Source: Enterocloster alcoholdehydrogenati
Lineage (GTDB): Bacteria; Bacillota; Clostridia; Lachnospirales; Lachnospiraceae
Direction: 5' to 3'
Length of the DNA: 64,000 nucleotides
Assembly (NCBI RefSeq): GCF_013282095.1
Contig: NZ_BLTJ01000014.1
Span: 1 to 64,000 of the forward strand
The notes under the pieces were generated by a model. It was given only the letters and a program-made list of their open reading frames with translations, was not told the DNA's origin and did no database searches. This document shows, in pieces, positions 42,640 to 51,425 of the stretch. Numbering within the stretch: the first letter of the stretch is position 1; each line of letters opens with the position of its first letter. A program made the translations under genes and the position numbers.

Positions 42640-43614
42640 ATGGCAAAGGCAGTAAAGACCATTGGAGTATTAACCAGCGGCGGTGATGCGCCGGGTATGA
42701 ACGCAGCCATCCGCGCAGTGGTGCGGTCAGCGATCAATAAGGGACTGAAGGTAAAGGGCATTATGAGAGGATATGCCGGTCTTCTGGAGGAGGAGATCGT
42801 GGATATGGAATCCACCAGCGTTTCGGATACCATCAACCGGGGCGGCACCATTCTTTATACCGCAAGATGCAAGGAATTTACCACTCCTGAGGGCCAGCAG
42901 AGAGGCGCTGAGATCTGCCGCAAGCACGGCATTGACGGTATGGTAGTCATCGGAGGCGATGGCTCCTTCAGAGGTGCAGGAAAACTCTCCGCCCTTGGGA
43001 TCAACACCATTGGCCTTCCAGGAACCATTGACCTGGACATTGCCTGTACCGATTATACCATTGGTTTTGACACGGCGGTAAACACAGCCATGGAAGCGAT
43101 CGATAAGATCCGCGACACCTCCACTTCTCATGAGCGTTGCAGTATCGTGGAAGTAATGGGGCGCAACGCCGGCTATATCGCTTTATGGTGCGGCATTGCA
43201 AACGGCGCGGAGGACATTCTTCTTCCGGAGCGTTATGACGGAGATGAGCAGGCGCTGATCAACCGGATCATTGAAAATCGTAAGAGAGGCAAGAAGCACA
43301 ACATCATCATAAACGCGGAGGGTATCGGCCATTCCGGTTCCATGGCAAAGCGCATCGAAGCAGCAACCGGCATTGAAACCAGAGCTACGATTCTGGGCCA
43401 TATGCAGCGCGGCGGTACTCCCACCTGTAAAGACCGCGTATATGCTTCCATCATGGGTGCAAAGGCAACGGAGCTTTTGGTTGAGGGAAAGAGCAATCGT
43501 CTGGTGGCTTATAAGAACGGTGAGTTTGTTGATTTTGATATTCAGGAAGCGCTGAATATGACGAAGGATATCTCGGAGGAACAGTTCAATATCGCAAAGC
43601 TTCTTGTGAGATAA
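42640..43614 (+). CDS. pfkA: ATP-dependent 6-phosphofructokinase
   Basis: A 324-residue glycolytic enzyme that phosphorylates fructose-6-phosphate with ATP. N-terminal GVLTSGGDAPGMNAAIRA; GGDGSFRGA with Gly at the ATP-selective position; MGRNAGYIALWCGI; and GHMQRGGTP. The catalytic loop reads PGTIDLDI where most bacterial enzymes have PGTIDNDI; catalytic Asp (TID) is kept. Strong ribosome site AAGGAGG. It has its own promoter and terminator. It would consume the fructose-6-phosphate made from sucrose after ScrB. Confidence 0.95.
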   Translation: MAKAVKTIGVLTSGGDAPGMNAAIRAVVRSAINKGLKVKGIMRGYAGLLEEEIVDMESTSVSDTINRGGTILYTARCKEFTTPEGQQRGAEICRKHGIDGMVVIGGDGSFRGAGKLSALGINTIGLPGTIDLDIACTDYTIGFDTAVNTAMEAIDKIRDTSTSHERCSIVEVMGRNAGYIALWCGIANGAEDILLPERYDGDEQALINRIIENRKRGKKHNIIINAEGIGHSGSMAKRIEAATGIETRATILGHMQRGGTPTCKDRVYASIMGAKATELLVEGKSNRLVAYKNGEFVDFDIQEALNMTKDISEEQFNIAKLLVR

Positions 43615-43634
43615 GAAGGAAAGGTGCAAAGAGA

Positions 43635-43670
43635 AAAAGTCCGCTGTCTGTGTATGGGCAGCGGACTTTT
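43635..43670 (+). terminator. rho-independent terminator of pfkA
   Basis: AAAAGTCCGCTG (43635-43646) pairs perfectly with CAGCGGACTTTT (43659-43670) over a 12-base loop. Confidence 0.88.
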
Positions 43671-43684
43671 GTGGAGATAATAGG

Positions 43685-44047
43685 ATGATGGATACAGTGG
43701 TGCTCTGCGGGGCAAGCTCTTATGAGCAGAAATATTATTTTAATGAAGAATTTAAGAGTCTCCCTCAGTCAGTTCAGAACGAACTGCATATTATGTGCGT
43801 TCTGTTTACTGAGGACGTGGGCGGTGTTCTGACCCTGGAGTTTGACGACAGGGGGAATCTGGAATTTAAGGTGACCTCAGAGGAAGGGGACTACCTTTTT
43901 GATGAGATCGGAAGCGTCTTGAAGATCAAGCAGTATCAGGAGGAAAAAAGGGATCTGCTGGAGGCTCTGGAGCTGTACTACCGGACTTTTTTTCTGGAAG
44001 AGGACGTGGACTGGGAAGAAAGCGGGAGAGATCAGGATGAAGCTTAA
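43685..44047 (+). CDS. small conserved protein (probably DUF6145), function unknown
   Basis: A 120-residue acidic protein. The conserved start [19 protein letters not shown] and the [18 protein letters not shown] block match what I remember as DUF6145 of Lachnospiraceae, where the gene commonly sits next to dusB. No membrane segment or catalytic motif. GGAG lies eight bases before ATG. The stop overlaps the dusB start by 11 bases, so translation is probably coupled. A link to tRNA modification is only positional. Confidence 0.65.
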   Translation: MMDTVVLCGASSYEQKYYFNEEFKSLPQSVQNELHIMCVLFTEDVGGVLTLEFDDRGNLEFKVTSEEGDYLFDEIGSVLKIKQYQEEKRDLLEALELYYRTFFLEEDVDWEESGRDQDEA

Positions 44048-45005
44048 GCTTAAAGATACGGTATTAGACAGCAATATCATACTGGCGCCCATGGCAGGAG
44101 TGACGGATCTGCCATTCAGACTCCTGTGCAGGGAACAGGGTGCGGGGATGGCGGTGACAGAGATGGTCAGCGCCAAAGCCATTTTATATAAGAATAAAAA
44201 CACCAGGGAACTGATGGCGGTAGATCCGGCAGAGGGACCGGTGGCTGTGCAGCTGTTTGGATCGGATCCTGAAATTATGGCGGAGATCGCGGCTCAGATT
44301 GAGGACGGCCCCTTTGCGGCCATAGATGTAAACATGGGCTGTCCGGTGCCGAAGATTGTAAACAACGGCGAGGGCTCGGCTCTTATGAAGGATATAAAGC
44401 GGGCAGAACGGATTTTGACCGCTATGGTAAAGGCAGTAAAAAAGCCGGTGACAGTAAAATTCAGGAAGGGATTTAACGACCAGTGCCTGAATGCAGTGGA
44501 ATTTGCCAAAATGGCTGAAAGCTGCGGCGTAGCCTGGGTGGCAGTCCATGGCCGGACCAGGGAACAGTATTACTCCGGCACAGCAGACTGGGAGGTGATC
44601 CGCCGGGTAAAAGAGGCGGTAAAGATACCGGTAATCGGAAATGGAGATATCTTCGGGGCAGAGGACGCGGCCCGGATGTTAAAGGAGACGGGCTGCGATG
44701 GAATTATGGTGGCAAGAGGAGCCAAGGGAAATCCCTGGATTTTCCGTGAGATCCGCAGGTATCTGGAAACAGGCGAAATGTTTCCCCGCCCCGCCGCAGA
44801 GGAGATCCGGCAGATGATCCTGCGTCACGGCCGGATGCTTACAGAGTACAAGGGGGAAAATGTGGCCATGCGGGAGATGAGGAGTCATATGGCCTGGTAC
44901 ACAAAGGGAATGAAACACTCAGCGGCTCTTAGATGCGAGATCAATCAGGTGGAAACTCTGGAAGGATTGGCGGCGCTGCTGGATGAACGGATGGCCCAGG
45001 CATAG
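44037..45005 (+). CDS. dusB: tRNA-dihydrouridine synthase B
   Basis: A 322-residue FMN enzyme that reduces specific uridines in tRNA D-loops with NADPH. TIM-barrel motifs: [31 protein letters not shown] with the catalytic Cys, [25 protein letters not shown] and GNGDIFG; a C-terminal helical domain recognises tRNA. Typical length. It overlaps the preceding gene by 11 bases. Confidence 0.93.
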   Translation: MKLKLKDTVLDSNIILAPMAGVTDLPFRLLCREQGAGMAVTEMVSAKAILYKNKNTRELMAVDPAEGPVAVQLFGSDPEIMAEIAAQIEDGPFAAIDVNMGCPVPKIVNNGEGSALMKDIKRAERILTAMVKAVKKPVTVKFRKGFNDQCLNAVEFAKMAESCGVAWVAVHGRTREQYYSGTADWEVIRRVKEAVKIPVIGNGDIFGAEDAARMLKETGCDGIMVARGAKGNPWIFREIRRYLETGEMFPRPAAEEIRQMILRHGRMLTEYKGENVAMREMRSHMAWYTKGMKHSAALRCEINQVETLEGLAALLDERMAQA

Positions 45006-45153
45006 AGAATTGCTGGCTTATAGCAGCAAAATGCCGCCAGGAGGCGTGCTCCCAGGTGCCGGGAATCGGACTCAGAGGTTTGTATGGTGAAAAACTCAGC
45101 TAAACCAGGGCTTTGGACGGACCGAAACGCCAGTTAAAACCCTGGCTGCGCAC
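45006..45153 (+). other. structured non-coding region between dusB and the greA promoter
   Basis: The 148 bases show no gene. A hairpin TTGCTG...CAGCAA starts at about 45011 and could end dusB transcription. A long-range pair CCAGGG/CCCTGG (near 45105 and 45140) is also visible. I tested the T-box and common riboswitch signatures by eye and found none. Confidence 0.3.
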
Positions 45154-45182
45154 TTGACAATGGGTATTTTTTCTTATATAAT
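45154..45182 (+). promoter_or_regulatory. consensus promoter of the greA-lysS unit
   Basis: TTGACA (45154-45159), a 17-base spacer and TATAAT (45177-45182), both matching consensus. It produces a leader of about 150 bases. Confidence 0.85.
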
Positions 45183-45259
45183 ACACTGAATGTCAGGGTA
45201 TCTTACACAACACAGACAGAGATAAAAATACACTATAGATGAGAATTTTTTTGGGATAT

Positions 45260-45285
45260 CCGGGCAGGACGGGGAGTCTGCCCGG
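45260..45285 (+). promoter_or_regulatory. hairpin in the greA leader
   Basis: CCGGGCAG (45260-45267) and CTGCCCGG (45278-45285) form an 8-bp GC-rich stem with a 10-base loop, 55 bases before the greA start. There is no T-run, so it is not a simple terminator; GreA-type leaders in other bacteria are attenuated, but nothing here proves it. Confidence 0.4.
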
Positions 45286-45340
45286 GAAATAGACTGATGG
45301 TAAGAGCAGTCCACAATGAAAAAGGAAGGAAGCAGGAAAC

Positions 45341-45823
45341 ATGGCAGACAAGAAACATATTTTGACCTATGCCGGATTAAAGCAGTATGAGGATGAGCTT
45401 CAGAATCTGAAGGTCGTAAAAAGAAAAGAAGTAGCTCAGAAGATCAAAGAGGCAAGAGAGCAGGGTGACTTATCCGAGAACGCAGAGTACGATGCTGCAA
45501 AGGATGAACAGAGAGATATTGAACTCCGTATCGAGGAGTTAGAGAAACTGTTGAAGAACGCAGAGGTAGTAGTCGAGGACGAGATCGATGTAGACAAGAT
45601 CAATATCGGCTGTAAGGTAAAGCTTCTGGATGTTGAGTACGACGAGGAGATGGAATTTTTCATTGTAGGCTCCACTGAGGCAAACAGCCTGCAGAACAAG
45701 ATTTCCAACGAAGCGCCTGTAGGCCGGGCCCTCATCGGAAAATCCGTAGGGGATGTCGTTGATGTAGAGACACAGGCAGGCATCATCCAGTATAAGGTTC
45801 TGGAGATCCAGAGAGTGTCATAG
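45341..45823 (+). CDS. greA: transcription elongation factor GreA
   Basis: A 160-residue factor that enters the RNA polymerase secondary channel and triggers cleavage of backtracked transcripts. N-terminal coiled coil with the acidic tip motif [19 protein letters not shown] (catalytic Asp and Glu), then the FKBP-like domain with [24 protein letters not shown] ribosome site. lysS follows 44 bases later, and the two genes are often neighbours in Clostridia. Confidence 0.95.
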   Translation: MADKKHILTYAGLKQYEDELQNLKVVKRKEVAQKIKEAREQGDLSENAEYDAAKDEQRDIELRIEELEKLLKNAEVVVEDEIDVDKINIGCKVKLLDVEYDEEMEFFIVGSTEANSLQNKISNEAPVGRALIGKSVGDVVDVETQAGIIQYKVLEIQRVS

Positions 45824-45867
45824 GGAATACTTAACCGTTAAATATTTCACAAAGGAGCAGAAAAGAC

Positions 45868-47808
45868 GTGGGAGAGCAGAAGGCAAATCAGACAGAGCAG
45901 GACTTAAATCATGTGCTGAAGGCCCGCAGAGATAAGCTGGCAGAGCTTCAGGCAGCAGGAAAGGATCCATTTCAGATCACAAAATACGATGTAACCGCTC
46001 ACAGCACGGAGATCAGGGAAAATTACAGCCAGTGGGAGGAGAAAGAGGTAAGCATTGCGGGGCGTATGATGTTTAAGCGCGTCATGGGCAAGGCTTCCTT
46101 CTGCAACCTTCAGGATCTCAAAGGCCGTATTCAGGTCTACGTGGCCCGTGACAGTGTAGGCGAAGAGTCCTATAAGGAATTCAAAAAGCTGGATATCGGC
46201 GATATCGTAGGCGTAAAGGGAACGGTTTTCACTACTAAAACAGGGGAAATCTCCGTACACGCCACTGAGTTTACCCTTCTTTCCAAGAGCCTTCAGGTTC
46301 TTCCTGAGAAGTTCCATGGCTTGACCGACACAGATCTGCGCTACCGCCAGCGCTATGTGGATTTGATCATGAACGAGGAGGTAAAGGATACCTTTATCAA
46401 ACGTTCCAGGATTCTGGCGGCTATCCGCAAATATCTGGGCGGAGAGGGCTTCATGGAAGTGGAGACACCTATGCTGGTGTCCAATGCAGGCGGCGCGGCA
46501 GCCCGGCCGTTTGAGACATATTTTAATGCTCTGGATGAGAAGTTCAAGCTTCGCATTTCACTGGAGCTTTACTTAAAGCGCCTGATCGTAGGCGGCCTTG
46601 AGAGAGTATATGAGATTGGCCGCGTATTCCGCAACGAGGGACTGGATACAAGACACAATCCTGAGTTTACCCTGATGGAACTGTATCAGGCATACACCGA
46701 TTACCACGGCATGATGGATCTGACCGAGAACCTGTACCGTTTTGTGGCGCAGGAGGTTCTTGGAACCACAAAGATCAGCTACAACGGTGTGGAAATGGAT
46801 CTTGGAAAGCCTTTTGAGCGTATCACCATGGTAGATGCCGTTAAGAAATACTCCGGTGTGGATTTTAATGAAATCCATACGCTGGAAGAGGCAAGAGCAG
46901 CTGCAAAGGAGAAGCACGTAGAGTTCGAGGAGCGCCATAAGAAGGGCGATATCTTAAACCTGTTCTTCGAGGCCTTTGTAGAAGAGCACCTGATTCAGCC
47001 TACCTTTGTTATGGATCATCCCATAGAGATCTCTCCGTTAACCAAAAAGAAGCCAGAGAACCCGGAATATACAGAGCGTTTCGAGTTCTTTATGAACGGC
47101 TGGGAGATGGCAAATGCCTACTCTGAGCTCAATGACCCCATCGATCAGAGAGAACGGTTTAAGGCTCAGGAAGAGCAATTCGCAGCCGGTGATGAGGAAG
47201 CAAACCATACGGATGAGGACTTCTTAAATGCATTGGAGATTGGTATGCCGCCTACGGGAGGTATCGGTTTTGGTATTGACAGAATGTGTATGCTGCTGAC
47301 AGATTCAGCGGCGATCAGAGATGTTTTATTGTTCCCGACGATGAAGTCACTGGACGCAAAGCGGGGTGAAGGTAAGGCTGAAAAGACAGTTGTTTCTATG
47401 GCTGTTGGAGCCGGAAAAGCCGCTGAAATGATTGATTTCTCCAATGTAAAAATCGAGCCGCTGTTTGAGGAAAACGTCGATTTTGAGACGTTCAGCAAGT
47501 CCGATTTCCGTGTTGTAAAGGTAAAGGGATGTGAGGCAGTGCCAAAAAGCAAGAAGCTGCTGAAGTTCACTTTAAACGATGGAACCGACACAGAACGCGT
47601 GATTTTAAGCGGTATTCACGAGTATTATGAGCCGGAAGAACTGATAGGAAAGACGTGCATTGCTATTGTAAATTTACCTCCAAGAGCCATGATGGGAATT
47701 GAGTCATGCGGTATGCTGATCTCTGCTGTTCATGAGGAAAATGGCAAAGAAGGACTGAATTTGCTGATGGTGGATGACCGGATTCCTGCGGGTGCGAAAC
47801 TGTATTGA
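45868..47808 (+). CDS. lysS: lysyl-tRNA synthetase (class II) with C-terminal tRNA-binding domain
   Basis: A 646-residue enzyme starting at GTG 45868, with AAAGGAG 10 bases upstream. OB-fold anticodon domain first ([20 protein letters not shown]), then the class II core: motif 2 [17 protein letters not shown] and motif 3 [14 protein letters not shown]. Standard bacterial enzymes end soon after [10 protein letters not shown] (about residue 493). Here about 150 residues follow, ending in a Trbp111/EMAP-type tRNA-binding domain (residues about 538-646: [20 protein letters not shown]...), as on MetRS. The same fusion occurs in Lachnospiraceae. Wobble-position GC falls in this last part (see findings). 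The adjacent mobile element begins right after the stop. Confidence 0.95.
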   Translation: MGEQKANQTEQDLNHVLKARRDKLAELQAAGKDPFQITKYDVTAHSTEIRENYSQWEEKEVSIAGRMMFKRVMGKASFCNLQDLKGRIQVYVARDSVGEESYKEFKKLDIGDIVGVKGTVFTTKTGEISVHATEFTLLSKSLQVLPEKFHGLTDTDLRYRQRYVDLIMNEEVKDTFIKRSRILAAIRKYLGGEGFMEVETPMLVSNAGGAAARPFETYFNALDEKFKLRISLELYLKRLIVGGLERVYEIGRVFRNEGLDTRHNPEFTLMELYQAYTDYHGMMDLTENLYRFVAQEVLGTTKISYNGVEMDLGKPFERITMVDAVKKYSGVDFNEIHTLEEARAAAKEKHVEFEERHKKGDILNLFFEAFVEEHLIQPTFVMDHPIEISPLTKKKPENPEYTERFEFFMNGWEMANAYSELNDPIDQRERFKAQEEQFAAGDEEANHTDEDFLNALEIGMPPTGGIGFGIDRMCMLLTDSAAIRDVLLFPTMKSLDAKRGEGKAEKTVVSMAVGAGKAAEMIDFSNVKIEPLFEENVDFETFSKSDFRVVKVKGCEAVPKSKKLLKFTLNDGTDTERVILSGIHEYYEPEELIGKTCIAIVNLPPRAMMGIESCGMLISAVHEENGKEGLNLLMVDDRIPAGAKLY

Positions 47809-47841
47809 TGTGCTAACAAAAAACGTCGAGATTGGTGCTAC

Positions 47842-47890
47842 TACATCATTTACTACATCAAATTTTTATTATTGGATGTAACGGGATGTA
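47842..47890. other. candidate attachment or recombinase-binding region
   Basis: Two TACATC motifs (47842, 47854) are followed by two GATGTA motifs (47875, 47885), giving two direct pairs in inverted orientation around an AT-rich centre. They lie 34-80 bases after lysS, at the compositional boundary. Such paired arrays are typical of recombinase or excisionase arm sites, but could also be a regulator's operator. Confidence 0.4.
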
Positions 47891-47959
47891 ATAAAATTTC
47901 TATATAAGATGGATAAGGTAAAGGTAAGTGGAAGCTGCCTTTACGTAATAACAATAATG

Positions 47960-48007
47960 AAAAGGATATTTTTTGAAACAGTATTTTCAAAAAATATCCT
48001 TTTTTAT
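47960..48007. terminator. strong A/T-rich bidirectional terminator
   Basis: The 19-base arm AAAAGGATATTTTTTGAAA (47960-47978) pairs perfectly with its complement (47985-48003) over a loop of about 6 bases, with a T-run to the right. It probably insulates lysS from the element. A small open frame across it (47909-48118) is not credible as a gene. Confidence 0.75.
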
Positions 48008-48174
48008 TTTATTTATACACCAAAAAGGGGAAAAGCTTATGAGAGGCGGATAAAAAAAGAGAAGCCCCCATTGATAATGGAAGCAACTCTTACCGTGATG
48101 AAAAATATAACAAGTTGATTATAACATATTGTTTAAAAATTTTCAAGGAAAATCGTAAGGGGAATTTTAAAAGA

Positions 48175-48414
48175 ATGGGGAAACAGGAAGAGAGTAAATT
48201 TTATAATGTATACGATATCATGCAAAAATTTGAATTGTCAAAGTCGCAGGCATATCGGTGTATTCGCAGTATGAATTTACAGCTGGCAGAACATGGGTAT
48301 TTGACATTTGCAGGGAAAATACCGAAAGCTTATGTCGATGCCATTGATCCAAGCCAAGCGGTTGAAAAAGGTTACAGAGAGAAAGGAAGAGAGAAAAATG
48401 GGTATCGTAATTAG
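48175..48414 (+). CDS. small helix-turn-helix protein (AlpA/Xis-like)
   Basis: 79 residues from ATG 48175 (AGGGG 13 bases upstream). The core KFYNVYDIMQKFELSKSQAYR followed by CIRSMN resembles the winged-helix of AlpA and excisionase proteins. It overlaps parA by 17 bases and could be the element's excisionase, or a partition-operon regulator given its place directly before parA. No other domain. Confidence 0.6.
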   Translation: MGKQEESKFYNVYDIMQKFELSKSQAYRCIRSMNLQLAEHGYLTFAGKIPKAYVDAIDPSQAVEKGYREKGREKNGYRN

Positions 48415-49252
48415 TTCACTCAATAATAAAGGTGGGGTTGGAAAAACAACATCAATTTTACTTTTGGCAGAATTATTGGCCTATTTAGAGCAAAAAGTGT
48501 TGGTTGTTGATCTGGATGGACAGAGTAATATATCTATGGCACTTCACGCATATGTAGAAGAAACTGAAAGCAGCATTATGGGACGAACAGCACCGGCCCA
48601 GGAAAATATATTTGAAGTATTTGTAGAACGTTTGAGAAGCCGGGAAGAACTATTAAAAGTCATATATCCTACGAATATTAAAGGTATTGATATCATTCCA
48701 TCCAGTAAAAGGTTTGCACGTATTGAAAGTTCAATGCTGGAATGCTATAAAGGGCCATTTGTTCTAAATAAGGCACTGCGGTCAATCAAAGATGATTATG
48801 ATTATGTACTGATTGATAATGCCCCCTCACTAGACTGGTTTACAACCAACAGCATAGCGGCCAGCAATTATGTGATCACGCCAATTCGTGAAGATGGTTT
48901 TTCAAAAAAAGGATTAAGAGAAATCCTTGATGTTATAAGAGAAATCAAGGATGAGCATGATTTGGAGAACGTGAAGTTTCTGGGGACTTTTTTAACACAG
49001 GTTGATCCAAGAACAATAGCAGTGAGGGAGCGGATCAGAGACTATCAGGAAGCAATCCCAGAGTTGATTTTTAAAACATATATTCGACGCGACACAAAGA
49101 TTGCACAGATTGAAAGCAGCTTTGTACCTATGTTAGAGTATAGCCTTGACAGTAATGCATTGATTGATTATTGTAACCTGTTATTAGAGATGGGGGTTTT
49201 AAAGGGGGATGCAAGTAGAAAATTAAAATTGAGTATGGGAGAAGATAAGTGA
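48398..49252 (+). CDS. parA: ParA-family partition ATPase
   Basis: From ATG 48398 (AAGGAAGAG upstream) the protein has 284 residues. Deviant Walker A is KGGVGKT (11-17) with LVVDLDGQSN as the A' motif and DYVLIDNAPSLDW as Walker B. ParA proteins form ATP-dependent gradients that separate plasmid copies or cargo. There is no N-terminal HTH, so this is the short (type Ib-like) form, and a separate HTH protein precedes it. The ParB candidate lies 2.7 kb downstream, unusually far. Confidence 0.9.
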   Translation: MGIVISSLNNKGGVGKTTSILLLAELLAYLEQKVLVVDLDGQSNISMALHAYVEETESSIMGRTAPAQENIFEVFVERLRSREELLKVIYPTNIKGIDIIPSSKRFARIESSMLECYKGPFVLNKALRSIKDDYDYVLIDNAPSLDWFTTNSIAASNYVITPIREDGFSKKGLREILDVIREIKDEHDLENVKFLGTFLTQVDPRTIAVRERIRDYQEAIPELIFKTYIRRDTKIAQIESSFVPMLEYSLDSNALIDYCNLLLEMGVLKGDASRKLKLSMGEDK

Positions 49253-49339
49253 GGTATTACCTTCTGAAATAAAACAGAAGTTGATACATAAATAACAATG
49301 GGTTCAGATTGCGATATGTCACAATACTTTCTGACCAAT

Positions 49340-49379
49340 CAGACCAGGCCACCAATTAAACCTCCTTTAGCCTGGTCTG
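49340..49379. terminator. stem-loop after parA
   Basis: CAGACCAGGC (49340-49349) pairs perfectly with GCCTGGTCTG (49370-49379) over a 20-base loop. No T-run follows, so it may be a regulatory hairpin instead. Confidence 0.5.
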
Positions 49380-49395
49380 GAAAGGGGGGATATCC

Positions 49396-49482
49396 GTGCT
49401 GATGATAGTTATGGACTCCTACATTGCTATTAGAATGATAGACACATATGAACAATATAAGGGAGAATTAAGAGGCTGCTAA
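49396..49482 (+). CDS. possible 28-residue peptide
   Basis: A frame from GTG 49396 with GGGGGG six bases upstream, encoding a hydrophobic start (MLMIVMDSYIAIRMI) and a polar end. It is short and unproven; listed because the ribosome site is well placed in a 260-base gap otherwise holding only the hairpin at 49340-49379. Confidence 0.25.
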   Translation: MLMIVMDSYIAIRMIDTYEQYKGELRGC

Positions 49483-49514
49483 TACATATTTTGTAGAAGC
49501 TATGAGGAATTACA

Positions 49515-49751
49515 ATGTATAGTAATAATTATATTATTTTGAAACTAAGTGAGGAGTACAGGGACAATTTAAAGCAAGAAGAAGAGTTGTGGAATAGATG
49601 GAAGACATTAATAAATCAATCTGAGCACATGAATTATGTAGATGAGGATTTGAGTGATCAGGTGGAGACTGCATACAACAACTATGTGAAAAAAGCAAGT
49701 GAGGTAAATTATATAGCAAGGCTTACTATGAAATACCTTTTAGAGATATAG
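49515..49751 (+). CDS. small hypothetical protein
   Basis: 78 residues, helical and charged (ILKLSEEYRDNLKQEEELW; VETAYNNYVKKASEV). No motif is recognised. AGGAATTACA precedes ATG. It belongs to the row of small element genes between parA and parB; such accessory genes often carry anti-defence or regulatory roles, but nothing in this sequence shows one. Confidence 0.5.
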   Translation: MYSNNYIILKLSEEYRDNLKQEEELWNRWKTLINQSEHMNYVDEDLSDQVETAYNNYVKKASEVNYIARLTMKYLLEI

Positions 49752-49806
49752 AATGATGAAGATATAAGGAGAAACCGTAAAATAAGGCGGAAAGAGAGGG
49801 GAGCAG

Positions 49807-50043
49807 ATGAAGAACAGGTACAGTGAATTACACAAAGTATGGTTGTTTGATCTGGCACATGACCCGAAAAAAATGTCAGAAATGCAGATCGTACAGGGAT
49901 TCATTAAATTCTATGCACTGGAAGGCTTGACACTGGAAAATGTACAGCAGGATATAGTTTTTCATACGGTATATGGAATAGAAAACTGTACAACAGCGAT
50001 GAAATGGCTTAAAGAATCATTGGAGCGGTTTGCATTAAAATAA
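49807..50043 (+). CDS. small hypothetical protein
   Basis: 78 residues with a good ribosome site (AGGGGAG). Predicted helical; contains WLFDLAHDPKKMSEMQIVQ and TTAMKWLKESLERF. No known domain. Same small-gene row as its neighbours. Confidence 0.5.
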   Translation: MKNRYSELHKVWLFDLAHDPKKMSEMQIVQGFIKFYALEGLTLENVQQDIVFHTVYGIENCTTAMKWLKESLERFALK

Positions 50044-50083
50044 GGACTGGGGAGCAGCCGGCTAAAATGCGGAGGTGAAGAGA

Positions 50084-50344
50084 ATGGAGAAAAAAACAGC
50101 GATCCAGATATTGCAGGAGCATATCAGCACATACAAAAACCAGATCACAGATAGTGGCTGGGAACGCATGGTACACGCTGGAATTGTCAGGAATAACATA
50201 TACGAGAAACTGGCATTCCGCGCAGACGCAGAGAAACAGATCCAGGCGTATGAGATGGCCGTTAAGGCGTTGGAGAACAGCGAGGTAGAGGAATGGGTGG
50301 ACAGGTGCTATTTGGGGTCTCCGTGTCCGTACCAACATAATTAA
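50084..50344 (+). CDS. small hypothetical protein
   Basis: 86 residues from ATG 50084, eight bases after GGAGG. It has a helical core (KTAIQILQEHISTYKN; EKQIQAYEMAVKALE) and a short Cys/Pro end, CYLGSPCPYQ. The RADAEKQIQAYEMAVKAL pattern is common in small phage and element proteins of unknown role. Confidence 0.55.
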   Translation: MEKKTAIQILQEHISTYKNQITDSGWERMVHAGIVRNNIYEKLAFRADAEKQIQAYEMAVKALENSEVEEWVDRCYLGSPCPYQHN

Positions 50345-50358
50345 GTCTGGAGGAGAGT

Positions 50359-50511
50359 ATGGATAAAGATTTTTCAGAAGGATTTATGCACGACATTGCA
50401 GATTTGTTGGAATGCTGCAAAGAAAATAATACAGATAATGTTGATTTAAAATTCACTTTTGAAGATTTGGAACTGAAAGTGAATATCACATTTTCAATTA
50501 AACAAAATTAA
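50359..50511 (+). CDS. 50-residue acidic hypothetical protein
   Basis: Starts at ATG 50359 with GGAGGAG five bases upstream and ends with TAA at 50511, 15 bases before the next gene. It is acidic, with DLLECCKENNTDN and a beta-like end LELKVNITFSI. The tight fit between neighbours and the strong ribosome site support a real gene. Function unknown. Confidence 0.55.
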   Translation: MDKDFSEGFMHDIADLLECCKENNTDNVDLKFTFEDLELKVNITFSIKQN

Positions 50512-50526
50512 GGTTTGGAGAAAGAA

Positions 50527-51402
50527 ATGGATTTAGAGAAAAAAGCAATCGAACGGATCAAGCTTGCATCTGAAATGTCATTACAACATTATGGGGTACC
50601 TCTTGTATGTACCTATTCCGGCGGTAAAGACAGTGATGTAGTTTTGGAATTATTTCGGCGTTCTGGTGTACCGTATGAAGTACATAACAGTCATACAACG
50701 GTTGATGCTCCCCAGACGATATATCATATTCGCCAGAAGTTTGGAGTGTTGGAGAATTTAGGGATTAAGGCTACAGTAGAAAAGCCAGTATATAAGGGCC
50801 AACGGTGCAGTATGTGGACTTTGATACCTGAAAAGAAAACTCCACCAACAAGAATGAAACGGTATTGCTGTTCCGTTTTGAAAGAAACAGGATGCCCCAA
50901 TAGATATATTGCAACTGGCGTACGGTGGGATGAGAGTACAGCACGTAAAGATAGGACAGCATACGAAGGAATTACAGCAAAGAAGAAAAACAAGATTGCT
51001 ATTAATGATGAAATTATCCTAATGAATGATAATTCAGAGAAACGTCGGCTCATAGAGCATTGCCGGTTGAAATCCAAAAGTGCTGTAAATCCAATCGTAG
51101 ATTGGACACATAAGGATATCTGGGATTACATTAGATCAGAACGTGTTCTGTACAATCCTCTATATGACATGGGGTATAAAAGAGTGGGATGCATAGGGTG
51201 TCCAATGGCAGGGAAACATCGCTGGAAAGAATTTGCAGATTTTCCGACTTATAGGCGGGCATATATCAGAGCATTTGGCAAGATGCTGGAGGCAATTCAC
51301 AGAGCAGGAAAACCCAGCAAGTGGAAAACTGGATATGATGTATTTCTATGGTGGATGGAAGATGACAATATTCCAGGGCAGTTATCTTTGGATGATATGT
51401 AA
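50527..51402 (+). CDS. PAPS-reductase/DndC-like PP-loop protein
   Basis: 291 residues from ATG 50527 (GGAG six bases upstream). The adenylate-handling PP-loop SGGKDS lies near residue 35 (CTYSGGKDSDVVLELF). Cysteines typical of an iron-sulfur or sulfur-transfer centre occur in MKRYCCSVLK and VGCIGCPMAG. GVRWDES lies between them. Relatives include phosphoadenylyl-sulfate reductases and DndC/SspD of DNA phosphorothioation. No dndB, dndD or dndE genes lie nearby, so a full modification system is not shown. Such genes are common on phages and conjugative elements with unknown substrates. Confidence 0.75.
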   Translation: MDLEKKAIERIKLASEMSLQHYGVPLVCTYSGGKDSDVVLELFRRSGVPYEVHNSHTTVDAPQTIYHIRQKFGVLENLGIKATVEKPVYKGQRCSMWTLIPEKKTPPTRMKRYCCSVLKETGCPNRYIATGVRWDESTARKDRTAYEGITAKKKNKIAINDEIILMNDNSEKRRLIEHCRLKSKSAVNPIVDWTHKDIWDYIRSERVLYNPLYDMGYKRVGCIGCPMAGKHRWKEFADFPTYRRAYIRAFGKMLEAIHRAGKPSKWKTGYDVFLWWMEDDNIPGQLSLDDM

Positions 51403-51425
51403 TATTAAGATTTGATGGAGGAAAA

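Noticed and set aside
45189-45340. T-box or lysine riboswitch in the greA-lysS leader
   Set aside because: The T-box core motif and the lysine riboswitch core are absent; only a GC-rich hairpin is present.
47909-48118. 69-residue plus-strand frame after lysS
   Set aside because: It runs through the perfect 19-bp terminator hairpin and has an unlikely composition and no ribosome site.
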